A DNA stretch of 64,000 nt, from the NCBI GenBank assembly GCA_032358255.1, contig JAULBX010024184.1:1-64000 (forward strand), given 5' to 3'. Shown here piece after piece: positions 12,021 to 23,431 of the stretch. The notes under the pieces were generated by a model. That model was not told where the DNA came from. It saw only the letters and a list, made by a program, of their open reading frames with translations, and searched no databases. The translations under genes and the position numbers were made by a program. Within the stretch, counting starts at the first letter, position 1. Each line of letters opens with the position of its first letter. The DNA is from Heterotrichella gracilis. Taxonomy: Eukaryota > Sar > Xanthophyceae > Tribonematales > Xanthonemataceae.

Positions 12021-15000
12021 TCACTCCCCTTCCTCCCCCTCCCCCCCTTCCTCCTCCGCCTGTGCCGCTGCTTCCTCTCCACCCCCCACCCGCCGCGTCT
12101 GCCTCTGGTACATTTCCACCAGGGTACCAGGCGGCGTGGCCTCATCGGGCCTCTTATCGGGGCGCAGACGCAGGAACCGAGGAAAGCGCAGCCCCATGCC
12201 GCGATCAGGGTGCAGGTGACCTGCCGCCGCCTGCGCATTGGGGGGTGGAGTTTGTACAGATAATATTAATGTTCTTTCACAGGGGATTGCGTGCACAGCT
12301 GATGTATCTTGCCTCAAGAGGTGCCAGGGTCTGCATGGTGCAATGCTAGTGCATGCAAGTGCACTCCCCTAATACTTCGTGGCAACAAGAAATCCATATA
12401 AACGATGGCTGGGGGCAATGATGCAGCGACTGTCGAGATGGAAATTGCTCCTCTCTGAAACAAAGAAAATCCAGCAGAGAATTTTCTTTACACCATTATT
12501 TTTGGATTTATCCCCAGGGGCACCACCATGCACACTGGCATCAGGGTCAGCTTCGCCCGGCCCCTATTTACCCTAACCAAGGGTTTACAATCCAGGCTTA
12601 ACGCTTCCCCTCACCTTGTGCACTGGCGACAGCGTCAGCTCCACACAGCCCACCTTTACCCTAACCAAATGTCTAGGGTTTTAATTAAAGTACAAGCCTT
12701 CCCCTCACCTTGTGCACCGGCGACAGCGTCAGCTCCGCCCCGCGCATCTCCCACACCTCTAGGGGTTCGAACCACACATCAGGTGACTCACTGGTGCGGT
12801 AGTAGGGCTTGGGACCGGGCAGGACAGTGGGCTTGAGGCGGGCGGTGGCCTGATGAGGGGGGTGGAGAGTGAATGGTATGTGTGATTACGAGTGCGGGAA
12901 GTGCAGGATGCAGGTGCCGGTGTGTATGGTGTGGGGGTGTCGGTGGAATGCTGCACAGGTTGCAGTTGGGTTTGAAGCAGGCTTCAATACGTCACATGCA
13001 GGTGTGTTGACATGTCAGCCGTACACCGCCCATAGACCCCGCACTACCCTCCCACGAGTGTGATTTCAAGAATCTGCCCCCTCTTCCCTCCCCTCTCACC
13101 TCTGCGTAGAACACATCGCTGAAGCCCGACATGCACCTGCACAGCGACTGGTACTCCTCGGCATCAGGGTCCCACACAGCTAGCAGGAAGGGGCTGAACC
13201 AGCCCACCTTGCGGCCGTTGCCGTACCACGCACCGATGACAACCAGGTCCAAGGAATCGCGCAGCCCCTCACAGTAATCCCTGGGATGGAGGGGCACGCG
13301 ACACAATTGAGTAACCTATGCGTCGCCCAGGTTGAAAGCATGGAGTGGCAGAAAGTAGCAATGACCACAATGAGGGAATCATGCAGCCCCTTGCAGTAAC
13401 TCCTTAGGGGAATTGGAGGGCAGGGGTACACTTAGCGGCCTGCTCCGCCATAGCGATGTTGGCCAGTTGAATATACATGGGTGATCCAATCAACAGCAAC
13501 GAACAGATATGCTTCTCACCGCTTGATTTTGACCCAGGATTCTGTCCGCTTGGAGGGCTCATAGGCAGCCCCCTTCCCGTCCAGCTTCTTCAGCATCACC
13601 CCCTCCGCCCCAGCCGAAAAGGCTTGCAGCAGAAAGTCATGCACCCGCTCCACCCTAGGGTTTGACTCATCCTCAGCATGGTTTGCATCCAGTACCCTAG
13701 GGTTTGACCCCTCCTCCTGCACCCTAGGAACTGCATCCTCCCCCCTGCTTGCACTGGCACCTGATGCTGTTCCCCCTGGCGTTCCCTCCCCTGGTGCTGC
13801 CTCAGCCACTGATGCCACCCCCTTCCCCACCGATTTCCCCCCTCCATCCCCCCCATTGCCCCCCGCCTCCACCTCAATGGCGGTAGCTAGCTGCACATAC
13901 CCCGCCTCCATGCGGGGCAGCGCCTCAGCCAGCCTGGCTCGCCTGGCCCTGAGCATCTGTCCCAGCAGCACTTCATCACCCAGCAGGAGGAGGTCAAACA
14001 CAAACACGCACACATGCACAGTCACCTGCGGGAGGGTGGGAGAGGAGAGGGGTGGTGGTGGTAGTGGGGGTGGTGGTGGGCGTTATGGGAAGAGGTGATT
14101 TGTTAAATCTTAAGCTGGGATTAGGATTTTACATGTTTTTGACATTAATTATATTGGGAGTACAAGTTCACAGGGATAGCAATATCATAAATCGTCATGA
14201 GATTATGAGCTCAGTATGCAGGGTCCCCCCGCTTCCCGTCGCCTTTCCATCCCAGCCCCTCCCCCACCTGCTCCTCCTCCACCGCCCCCCTTGCCCGCGT
14301 GGCCAGCTCCTGGAATGCGCGCATGCGGAAGCCCTGGGTGCGATCCACAGCCACCAGCTCGCAATCAAGCACCAGTACACCGGGTCCACCTGAGGGAGAT
14401 AAAAAGTGAGTGGACAGAGGTCTCCAAAAAAATTCCAGGTTCTCAAAGGAATGCCAAAAAGGTTTCAAGGTGGTGCAAAGAGTCCAGCCAGGCCGCATAT
14501 GTGCTCCAAGGATTCATAAGATCACGGCCCCACAAGATACTGAAGGGCTGACAAAAGAGCCGTTTCCCACTCACCCTCCGCCGCCCGCCGCACCGCCGCC
14601 ACCACATCAGGGAATGCGCCCGTCTTATCCTCGCAATTGCGCGAGAAGATGCGCACTGTTCCGCCTGGCGCCATGTGAATCTGTGCCCTCTGACCGTCAT
14701 ACTTGTACTCAGCCAAGACTGCTGCTTCAGGGCCCAAGAGGCGCAGGGCATCGGGGACGCCCTCACTGATTCGGGCCAGCATGGGCTTGATGGGGACGCC
14801 TGCGGGGATGGGGACAGTCTGGAATTAAATAGAAGAAAAACAAATAAGATTTCATGCTGCCTGTCCTGTAGCATGGGTTTGATGGGGACGCCTGCAGGAA
14901 TGGGGAAGATACAGAAATGGGATGAATACAAAATGGATCAATAGTGGTTCATACTAAGCATGACTAATTGCAGTGCAAACGCTGAAACCGTCGAAGGCAA

Positions 15001-18000
15001 ATGTGACACATGTGGTGACATCGTGAATATATTAAAGACCTTGCAGTTGACAAGCTTGCTGGTGTGGCACAACATCAGGGTGTTGGTAGGGCTGTAGGGT
15101 TTTGTTCCCAGTCGGTAGGGTTTAGGATTTTGTGACCTGTACCTGGCGTCATTGCGCAGCGCCTCTCCAGGTCATCCACTCCCCCTTCAAGCATGGCGGG
15201 GATGAGCAACCCTAGGTTAGGGCAGGTGTGGTAGGCTGACGTGGCCGCCGCTGCTGCCCAATCAAGCCGCGCCTTGGTGGCCTTGGCCAGACCCTCCTGA
15301 AGGGTTTTCACATTGGGCTTGGCTAGGGTATTGTTGAGATACGCAAGGGCTTTTACAGGACACTAAATTAAGGGTTGTTACCGATTGTTAGACTGATTGC
15401 TTTACTGGTGTGGTAGGCTGATGCTGTGCTTGCTTGAACCCAACGGCCTTCCACAAGAAGTCACAATATGCATGCGTCCGCCCACAGCATAGGGGGGATG
15501 TGCAAATGCAACAAAGAGGCACACATTTGGAATACGAAACACGAAATGCAACCACCGACGCCATGGGATCACCCACCTGGTGAATGACCACCGCGCGTGC
15601 GATTGCCCCTATGACAGACTTCCAGTTGGCTCCCACCCGCAGGTTCTGAACCAGCGTGCGCACAAGGTAGCGCGTCTCACACGACCTGCGGGAGAGGTAC
15701 GGTTTAGGGTTTAACATCACCCTTGCATGCATCGCTGTAATATTTCCACAAACAAATATATCCAACCATTACCCCATCTCTGCAGATACCCCCCCACAGT
15801 GCAAAATCCAATATCATACGATAAACTCTACACTAAACGTTCAACCCCACATGCGACACGCAGCCCTCCACCTCATCCCTTCACCCTACACCCCACCTGC
15901 ATGCCCTAAGCAGCGTCATCACCCCCCTCTGGCGCCTGGCCCCTGCCCCTGCCCCCTTCTCACTTGCCAGCTGAAGCAGGCTGGAGTACACCCCGGGAGC
16001 TGTGAGGGGGGATGGGGGGTGGAGGGTGCCCTGGGAGTATGGGGGAGAGGGGCGGTTAATAGGCAATTGGGGACGGGAGGACATGGAGGACAGTGCAATG
16101 ATGAATGAAGAAGTGGACAATTCAGCCGATGGGTACAATTGGAAGACGCGGATGCAACAGTGGTCTTACACATGCCATGACACCAGAATCACATACATCA
16201 AACAACACATGCAAAATTTGCCTTGAAATACGATGGTCATACGACAGTGGCCACACGTTGGTACTTTCAGCACGGTCTCCTCACCTGCGTCCTCCTGCAG
16301 GCCTGGGCCACATCTCCCAGGTCCCCCAGCTCATTGTACATTTCCCGCATTTTGGCCCTTTTCACCCCCGTGGCCTCCTGAATCGCCTGGCTCACGGTGC
16401 TCCCCCCGATGCTCAATTCCACCCCCTCATATTCCGGCGCAATTTTGCCGCACAGCAGATATGCGGCAGGGAGGGCGTCGCCGGGCGAAAGGGCCAAAAT
16501 GGACCGGAAGCAATTTGTGACCACATCTGCGATTTTCAGCCGCTTAGTGGTCCCATCCATGGCCTCAAATGCGCGCGCAATGTGCAGGTAGGGGGTGGGC
16601 TGGCCAGCGGCCCAAGGGGCGTGCGCTACCTGAAGCAAGGGGAGGGAATGGGGGGCCGTCACATGGTGTAGTACGCACATGGACGCAGTCACATGGGTGG
16701 GCAACAAAAACGGAATTTGCACAGGACATTCTTGTCCTTCAACAGCCAAGTCTGTGGCCCCTGATGTGTACAATCTTTGTACATACCAATGAGCCCAGGA
16801 GTAGCAATTTGATAGGACAAGGGCATTGAGTGCTGCTGCTGCGCACAGAGCATGTGCTGTAGGGTTTCCAGCATGCATAGGGGATAGGGTTTGACCATCG
16901 CCTGGTACTTCTGTAGTGACAGCGCAAAGGACAGCGTGCCAACTAGGGTTTAGGGTTTAGGGTTTAGGGTTTAGCTCACCGGCTGATACTCCTGCAGCGA
17001 CAGCGCAAAAGGCTGTGACACCTCCACCTTGGGAGTTGAGGCAGGCTTGGGAGGTTGCCCACCAAGGGGAGCAACCCCTTCAGCATCAGGGGAGGAAAGG
17101 TGCGCCCCAACTGGCCGCTGTGCTGCGGTGTCCCTTGGCTGTGAGGTTCCGGCTTGCGCTAGGGTTTCGGTGGGGTTTAAATTGGGCTCTGAGGCAGGCT
17201 GAGCGGCAGATGTGCCTGCGGCAATGCTGGCTGTGGTATCTGGAGATTGCCGGGCAAGCTGGGGGCTGGCATTGAAAAACGCAGCAATACCCTGTGTCTT
17301 GGCGGGAGTGGCGATTTTGGAGCTGCGTTGCTGCCCCGCTGCTGGGGATTTGCCGGCTGCATTTCCAGACCCTGGTGTGGCCCCTTGGAATTTGGGCCCT
17401 TGGGCAGCGCTGGAGGAGGCCAATGTGGCGCTGGTTCCAGACAGAAAGGACAGCATGGTGCGCTGATTTGACGCATTCTGGTGCTTGGTTCGTTTACTGG
17501 CAGGCTTTCCTGGCGGCCCCCCATTGGCCACCCGCTTGCTGCCTCCATTGCTTGCATTTGAGCCTGGTTTCGAATTTGAATTTGACCCCCCATTGGCTGC
17601 ATTTGAACTCCGTTTTGAATTTGCATTTAGCCCCCCATTGGTGCTGTGTGGCCTCGTCGATGTGGATGGCTGGGGCCGATCATAGAATGCATTTATCGCC
17701 ACACCAATATCAAATTTGGCCGATTGCAGCAAGTGCAGGGCGTCATCCCTGAAACATTCACCCCCCACCACTGCCACCAGCTGCTCCACAGCAGCTGCCT
17801 GGGCAGCATCCAGGCTGGGACCGGGGGAAGGCGGCGGGTGGGAGGGTGGACGGTGGTGTGTGGGGCTGTCTGCTGAGAGATCAACTGCAATGGGGTCATT
17901 TGGAGCTGCTGGCTCATCTGCTGTATGGGCTCTATCCAGGGGTTCTGATATGCTCATTGCGCGGGGGGAGTGTAGGGATGCTGATTGACCAGCCGCAGGT

Positions 18001-21000
18001 TGCCCGATGCTGGCTGGGCCACTGCATGGACCAAGTGCATTGGCTGGGCTGGCAGAAGGGTCATCGCTCAGCTCCCAAAACCCTTCCTCGTCGTCACTCG
18101 CCACAGATGCCTCTCTGCCCCCACCCCCTGCCCTGCCCTCTGCGCCATTCACCATTCCTCCCCCTGTCTGCATAGGCTGCGCCCCTTCTGTTGGGCGCAT
18201 TGTTGGAGGGTCACGCATGCTGTCCCCTGCTGCGAGCTCATTTGCACCCAAAATTGACAGGTCAATGACATCAGCGCCAGGAATGCTGACATCCTCCTCC
18301 CCTCCCTCTTCTTGCATCGCATCATCCACCTGGCTGGCTAGGGTTTTAGGATTTTGCCCGCGCCGGAGCGAGGCCAGGAAGGTGGCCTTGGATGCGGTTT
18401 CATCCACCAGGTTTCTGAAATGCTTGACCATAGACGCTGCCTTCTTGTCCCCGTCTTCGCCCCCAGAGCCCACTGTGGGGATGACCTGCACCCCCAACAC
18501 ACACATTTTGAGATAGCAAAATCCCTCCAAACCCTCCACCCCATGCACACAGTACCAATTCTCTTAGCAACAGCCTATTCTACCGTCCTAAGACGAGGAC
18601 AAGAAGGCAGCGTCCATGATCAAGGATGTCAGGGTTCATGTCCTCGTGACTCCCACCTTGTGCGGTTTCATCACGCGCACGTATTCCCTCAGCTCGGAAT
18701 AGCTGCTGTGCTCGCTGTAGGGTACAAGGTGCACGCTGCATGCGTCCTTGCTCCGCTGGGGAAAGCTCACCCCACCATTGCCATTGCTGTTGCTGCCGCC
18801 AGCTGCACTGCACCATCCAGTGGGCAAAAAACCCACCAGCTGCAAACACAGGAACAGGGTTAGGGTGTTGGAAAACCCTTCCCTACAATTTCCAAAAGCC
18901 CTGCGATTGACTGGCTTCCTACAGGGGTAATGAAGGCGCCTTGCACACAACCGACAAATCTTACGGGGTCTGCGCACATCTCTGGCCTCCATAAATGCAA
19001 ATGGTTTCAGGATATACAGCTTAAGGTTTCCAGGTAATGCCGGCACCACATTCCCTATGGTAGTGCTCCACCTATGGATAATTGGTTTTGGGTGTAGGAC
19101 TAAGCATTTCCCCCGCACCTCCTCCAACCCCCGCTCCCTCCAATATTCCCCATCTACAGGTAATTTGGTTTAGGTTTTAGGTTTTGCACGCACCTCATCC
19201 GCCCCCCGCTCCCTCCTATATTCCTCCATCTAATGTTTTGGTGTAAGGTTTAGGATTTAGAATTTGCACGTACTCATCCGCCCCCGCTCCCTCCGATATT
19301 CCTCCATCTGATATTTTGGTTTAGGGTTTAGGGTTTGCACGCACCTCGTCCGCTCCCCGCTCCCTTCGGTATTCCTCCATCTGCACAAAGTTGGGGCGGT
19401 AGTATGGCCACGTCTCCCCCAGGAAGCCCCAGGGCACCACGTGCACGCATGTCTCCCCCTCGTCCAACGTGAATATGTCATCCACCCGCTGAGGGCCTGT
19501 GGGCAAGGTGAGAAGGGTTATGAGTTGTGGGTGGGACCAGGGGGAGTCTGGATTCATCCTGATGTGGCATGTGCCTGCTGGCGTATGGTTTTGCATGGGC
19601 ATGCGATAGGCTGACGTGGCAAAATTGCACATGATCGTAACGATTGGGCATGGTCATAATATTGGCACATTGGCACACCTACCCGCACGATAGGTTTGAG
19701 ATGAGCATGCCAGCACCGCTGGCTTTAGTGATGTCCTTGCCCACACGTGGCATTGCAACACTGCCTGGCAAACCACAGGACAACCACTGTACACGCACAT
19801 ACACAAGCCCACTGCCCTGCACAGCCTGCCCCTCACCGCTCCACTCCAGGCAGCGCATGACCTCCAGCTTCTTGGCAGAGACACAAACCTTGACACCACA
19901 CCGCTCATGCACCTGCATGGCACACACACATATTGCTTTGCACCGTAAAGTGGAGCATGGCGCGGCTGCATCAGATCGTAATTTACGCAAGGAAGGGCCA
20001 TTGCACTTAAAGGTAGGCCCAAATTGCATGGCGAAAGCAATGGTTTCCGGCGTGTCATACTCAAGCACTATTTGTGGTTTGCTTCATAACAAAGAAACCG
20101 AAAAAACAACAATTTGATGACGTACATGCAGTTCACACACTGCTGCTCCACGGTCAACAACCCCTCATCAATGGATCCCAGACCCGCGTCCCCATTCCCA
20201 ATACCCACAACCCCTGCCCAAGGGTCCGCACGCACCGCTGTCAATATGCGCTCCTTGCCAATGACGTATGTTGAGACGAGGAACAGGCGCCTGGTGCCAC
20301 TGCCAGCAGCGTCCGCCATACCCGCTGCAATGGTGGCGGCAATGTACTCCGAGGATTCCTCCTACATAGCAAGCTCTGGTTACTAGGCATCTTGGTAATC
20401 ACACTGTCAAAGATTGGGTTAGGCTTGGTGCATGATGCACATTGTGAAAGCAGGACACGATCTGGCTGACACAAGTGAATATGTGCAAAGTAATCAAGGG
20501 GTGTGTCCTTAAAAGCGTGACACAAATCAGGCAATTGGGCAATCTGCGCGCTGTAATTCAAGCCATGGTATTGCTTGTTGTGCAATCTGCGCTCTGTTAC
20601 CAATGCAGGAGGCAACCACCAACCCGCACCACAGAAACCCGATGCCCAATAAAGTCACAGCTACACCCCACCCCTGACCCACTGCGGCACCGCCTCCGCA
20701 GCCCCCTTACCATAGTGGGAAACGCATAGCGTGGGTGGCAGTATGTGGTGTCGAGGAACAGCCCTGCCGCGCCCCTGAACCGCATGAGGTGCGCGTCTGA
20801 GGCCATGGCGGTGTGGTAGCGCATATCTCCGCTATGCACATAGCGGCGGCCATCGGGCAGGCGGAACAGCACCTGGACGGCCCCGGGGCAGTGGTGTGCA
20901 TCCACTAGGGTCACCTCCACACCTGCAAGGTGTGTGGGTCAGGAGGGTTTGTCTAACCCATTACAAGAGTTTAGAAAGGACTGGTTGCATTCACTAAGGT

Positions 21001-21841
21001 CACCTCCACACCTGCGGGTGTGTGCGGGAGTGCTGGGGGTGAAACCCTTGGCTTCACTAATGCACAAACACGTATACACACGCACAATGGTGTCAACATA
21101 CATATATGCAGAAATGGGATGAACGTTGTGCACGTGTGTAGCGCTGCTCCCCACCCATGCCTCCACCCCACTCACCTTGGACTTGCTGCGGAATGTTGAG
21201 CGGGAGCGGGTGCAGGTGCGCCGCGTCCACCCCCAGCAGGTGCACCACCAGGCGGGCGGTCACGTGGCTGCAGTAGATGGGGCCAGCGCACCAGCTGTCG
21301 GTGATGCCGGTGTAGTGGTCTGAAGGGGGCGGCAGGAGATTGGGCTTGTGGGGTTGTGTGGTGGGTACGGAGCGGGTAGGGTTCAGGGAAGCAGGTCGTG
21401 GATGTTGCATTATCAAATGGAGATTTGATAAAATAGTATTGGGAACAATATGTTGCACGCTCTTGTTAAGAGAAAGCTGAAGTGGGGCTGTGGTTCGACT
21501 GCTCTGTGTGCTATGCATGCATCGGTGCGTGAGATGTACAGCCTTTCGGCACGCAAAGGCTGACCGAACTGCTGAGTTATCCAAAGAAAACAGAAACATA
21601 CGAAGGACTGGATACCAGAACAAGTCACTTTACTTGGTCAAAGCGTTGCATATGTGATGGGTTTTCGCCCTGGCCACATGCATGCACATGCCGGTTACCC
21701 AATTGTTTCTCCCCCAATTGAAGCACCCTTACCTGAATGTGCATGCGTCAGAAAGTACGCCTTGATGTTGGGGTTGGCGTAGCGGAAGGCATCCACCACA
21801 AACCCAGTACCGGGTACGCACTTGTGTGGTGGCACTGCCAT
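12021..21841 (-). CDS. LIG6: DNA ligase 6-like: SNM1 beta-CASP nuclease fused to ATP-dependent DNA ligase
   Basis: Exons (5' to 3'): 21841-21733, 21319-21176, 20922-20711, 20361-20236, 19912-19837, 19496-19345, 18839-18657, 18485-16980, 16629-16285, 16030-15897, 15685-15577, 15296-15143, 14799-14575, 14389-14268, 14025-13520, 13280-13100, 12849-12709, 12230-12021; 1544 aa, all phases fit. The ATG at 21839-21841 follows an in-frame TGA. Residues ~1-385: metallo-beta-lactamase/beta-CASP domain (HAHSDHY metal motif, HHCPGA, HSGDMR, DTTYC, YSEHSS). Residues ~335-836: one long exon with a UBA-like helix bundle (~556-600), Ser/Asn-rich linker and a PIP box (QRTMLSFL, ~670). Then ligase DNA-binding domain, adenylation domain with catalytic Lys in [10 protein letters not shown] (~1117) and LDCE motif, and OB fold. 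Order matches plant LIG6, which seals DNA breaks; nuclear location inferred. Confidence 0.93.
12520..12745 (-). repeat. Three copies of a LIG6 exon tail with donor site
   Basis: The tail of exon 12849-12709 (encodes [10 protein letters not shown], then GTGAGG) recurs downstream in the intron near 12606-12650 (nearly identical, donor retained) and, more decayed, near 12520-12560. The spacer word tttaccctaaccaa is also repeated (about 12567 and 12655), giving a unit of roughly 90-95 bases. Confidence 0.8.
13252..13415 (-). repeat. Duplicated LIG6 exon head
   Basis: The head of exon 13280-13100 (encodes [14 protein letters not shown]) has a diverged copy immediately upstream in the intron, about 13370-13415 (reads [13 protein letters not shown]). 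Confidence 0.75.
14781..14910 (-). repeat. Duplicated LIG6 exon head with acceptor site
   Basis: The acceptor plus head of the adenylation-domain exon (encodes GVPIKPML) is copied about 90 bases upstream at about 14872-14910, including a usable-looking CAG acceptor. Confidence 0.8.
16898..17020 (-). repeat. Duplicated LIG6 exon tail
   Basis: The tail of exon 18485-16980 ([10 protein letters not shown]) has a diverged copy ([10 protein letters not shown]) in the intron at about 16898-16945. The TTTAGGG array lies between the two. Confidence 0.75.
16943..16977. repeat. Interstitial telomere-like TTTAGGG array
   Basis: Four to five perfect TTTAGGG units directly abut the donor of the LIG6 exon ending at 16980. 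TTTAGGG is the telomere repeat of many plants and green algae. Confidence 0.9.
18430..18625. repeat. Inverted copy of LIG6 exon segment
   Basis: The exon segment encoding [12 protein letters not shown] (- strand, about 18430-18470) reappears in inverted orientation within the adjacent intron at about 18590-18625, where the + strand reads [11 protein letters not shown]. The two arms could pair as a hairpin in the transcript. Confidence 0.75.
19116..19383 (-). repeat. Four tandem copies of a LIG6 exon tail and donor
   Basis: The tail of exon 19496-19345 ([12 protein letters not shown] then GTGCGT) is followed in the intron by three diverging copies at about 19266-19315, 19185-19235 and 19116-19160. 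Each is linked by TTTAGGG-like sequence. Period is about 70-80 bases, and similarity falls with distance from the exon. Confidence 0.85.
20905..21020 (-). repeat. Duplicated LIG6 exon head with acceptor
   Basis: The head of the exon starting at 20922 (GVEVTLV) and its acceptor are copied upstream in the intron at about 20979-21020, including the run ggtcacctccacacctgc. Confidence 0.8.
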
Positions 21842-22323
21842 GCGTGCTCAGTGGCAAAGGAGCCACGTCATGTACACTTGCGCGGATGCATAACGGGACC
21901 GTTGCGGCAGACTTCCGTCTTAGGCCGGGTATGCCTCGCACGCTGCCGAAGAGTCTAGTGTTCCAGCCGTGAGGGCCCACTGTTTCCCTCGTTTGCAGAG
22001 CGCTTGTTAAGACTGGCAAAGGGGGGAGTAATCTTGGTCGAGAGGTGAAGTTGAGCGGGTAGGGAAACACTGGACAGGACCCAGCGAAATAAGTGCGGCG
22101 CAAAACATCACCGCTCCCTCTTTCTCTGTCGGCTCAGCACGGCGCTGCGGAGGTACGCTGCCTGTCTGTCTGCGTGTGATACCACCACCCTGTCTCAAAG
22201 CCTGCAATAGCCAAGCCTGCGGCGACCCTTGCCCCGGCCGCTTCATCTGCATCCTTCTCGAAGCATTCATATTTCGTGCTCACACAGCTTGCTCTGCTCC
22301 CCTAGGTCCCAAAGCACGACACC
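21842..22323. promoter_or_regulatory. Shared divergent promoter region, LIG6/RPS13
   Basis: 482 bases separate the two start codons, which are transcribed away from each other, so both core promoters and 5' UTRs must lie here unless upstream non-coding exons exist. The RPS13 side carries pyrimidine-rich stretches (about 22108-22125), as is common near ribosomal-protein gene starts. I see no confident TATA box. Confidence 0.5.
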
Positions 22324-23363
22324 ATGGGTCGTATGCACAGCAGTGGCAAGGGCCTGAGCGGTTCCGCGCTGCCCTACAAGCGCACCTCTCCATCATGGTT
22401 GAAGACAACCAACCAGGAGGTAATGCTTGCGTATGACACGACGGATGGGGGGCGACTTTACGTCGATGTGCGGGGTCTCCAAGGGTGGAATAGTAGAGTG
22501 ATCGGCACTCTAAGGGTGCCGAGCCCGGTGGCCTCTTTATGCCGGGAATCTTGTCATAAATAGGCATGTGGGTGGGCCGCCGAATCTGGGCGCTGTATCC
22601 ACCTGCACAGCACCCTTACTGCACAAACCCTTGCAGTAGTGTGACTTCTGCAAGGGGAAGACACAAGAGTGCGTAGGAATGTTGCTTCACAGTTGAGGCC
22701 CCTGGTGTGCATAAAGCAAACCGTATCCACCACATCCCACCACATGCCCTTCATGTTTTACTGACCCAACTGCTGCCCCGCCACCTGCAGGTGATTGACC
22801 ACATCGCCAAGCTGGCCAAGAAGGGCATGACCCCCTCCCAGATTGGCGTCATCCTGCGTGACTCCCACGGCATCCCCCAGGTGGGCACCGTGACCGGGTC
22901 CAAGATTCTGCGTATCCTCAAGGCGCAGGGCCTGGCCCCCGAGATCCCCGAGGACCTGTACCACCTCATCAAGAAGGCTGTGTCCATGAGGAAGCACCTG
23001 GAGGTGAACCGCAAGGACAAGGACGGCAAGTTCCGCCTGATTCTTGTGGAGAGCAGGATCCACCGCCTGGCCCGCTACTACAAGGTATGCTGGGGGACAG
23101 CGCGGCGACGTGGGTGGTATTGGATGGATTGCATTGCCATCTTCTAGTGTATGCTTGTAGTTGCGTGCTTACCCGAATCAGGCTTGTAGACTTGGAGGCA
23201 AGATGTGCTGCAGGTTTTGTTCAAAGTGTCTGTCGACTGTTTATGCGTCATCAGGCGCTGCTGTGTCGCTCACCAGCCCCTTTCTGTTGTCTTGCAGCGC
23301 ACCCGCAAGCTGCCTCCCAACTGGAGGTACGAGTCTTCCACCGCCTCCGCCCTGGTGGCCTAA
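22324..23363 (+). CDS. RPS13: 40S ribosomal protein S13 (uS15)
   Basis: Three exons, 22324-22419, 22791-23084 and 23298-23363 (TAA), encode 151 aa, exactly the usual eukaryotic RPS13 length. The protein starts [20 protein letters not shown], has the conserved [16 protein letters not shown] segment, and ends with the [20 protein letters not shown] region and a short Ala-rich tail. It is a component of the small cytosolic ribosomal subunit, where uS15 binds the central domain of 18S rRNA. The start context ACCATGG is strong. Introns are both phase 0. It is head to head with LIG6. No anomaly. Confidence 0.98.
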
Positions 23364-23426
23364 GCAGCAGCAGCAGCAGCCGTCCTCCCCACAGCCATGT
23401 GAAAAGGGCACTCCACGTTGCCAGCT

Positions 23427-23431
23427 TGTAA
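23427..23431 (+). terminator. TGTAA polyadenylation signal candidate, RPS13
   Basis: TGTAA, the usual poly(A) signal of chlorophyte algae, occurs 64 bases after the RPS13 stop codon. A five-base motif alone is weak evidence. Confidence 0.35.

Noticed and set aside
16943-16977. Chromosome end (true telomere)
   Set aside because: Only four to five units, embedded between LIG6 exons with coding sequence on both sides, so interstitial.
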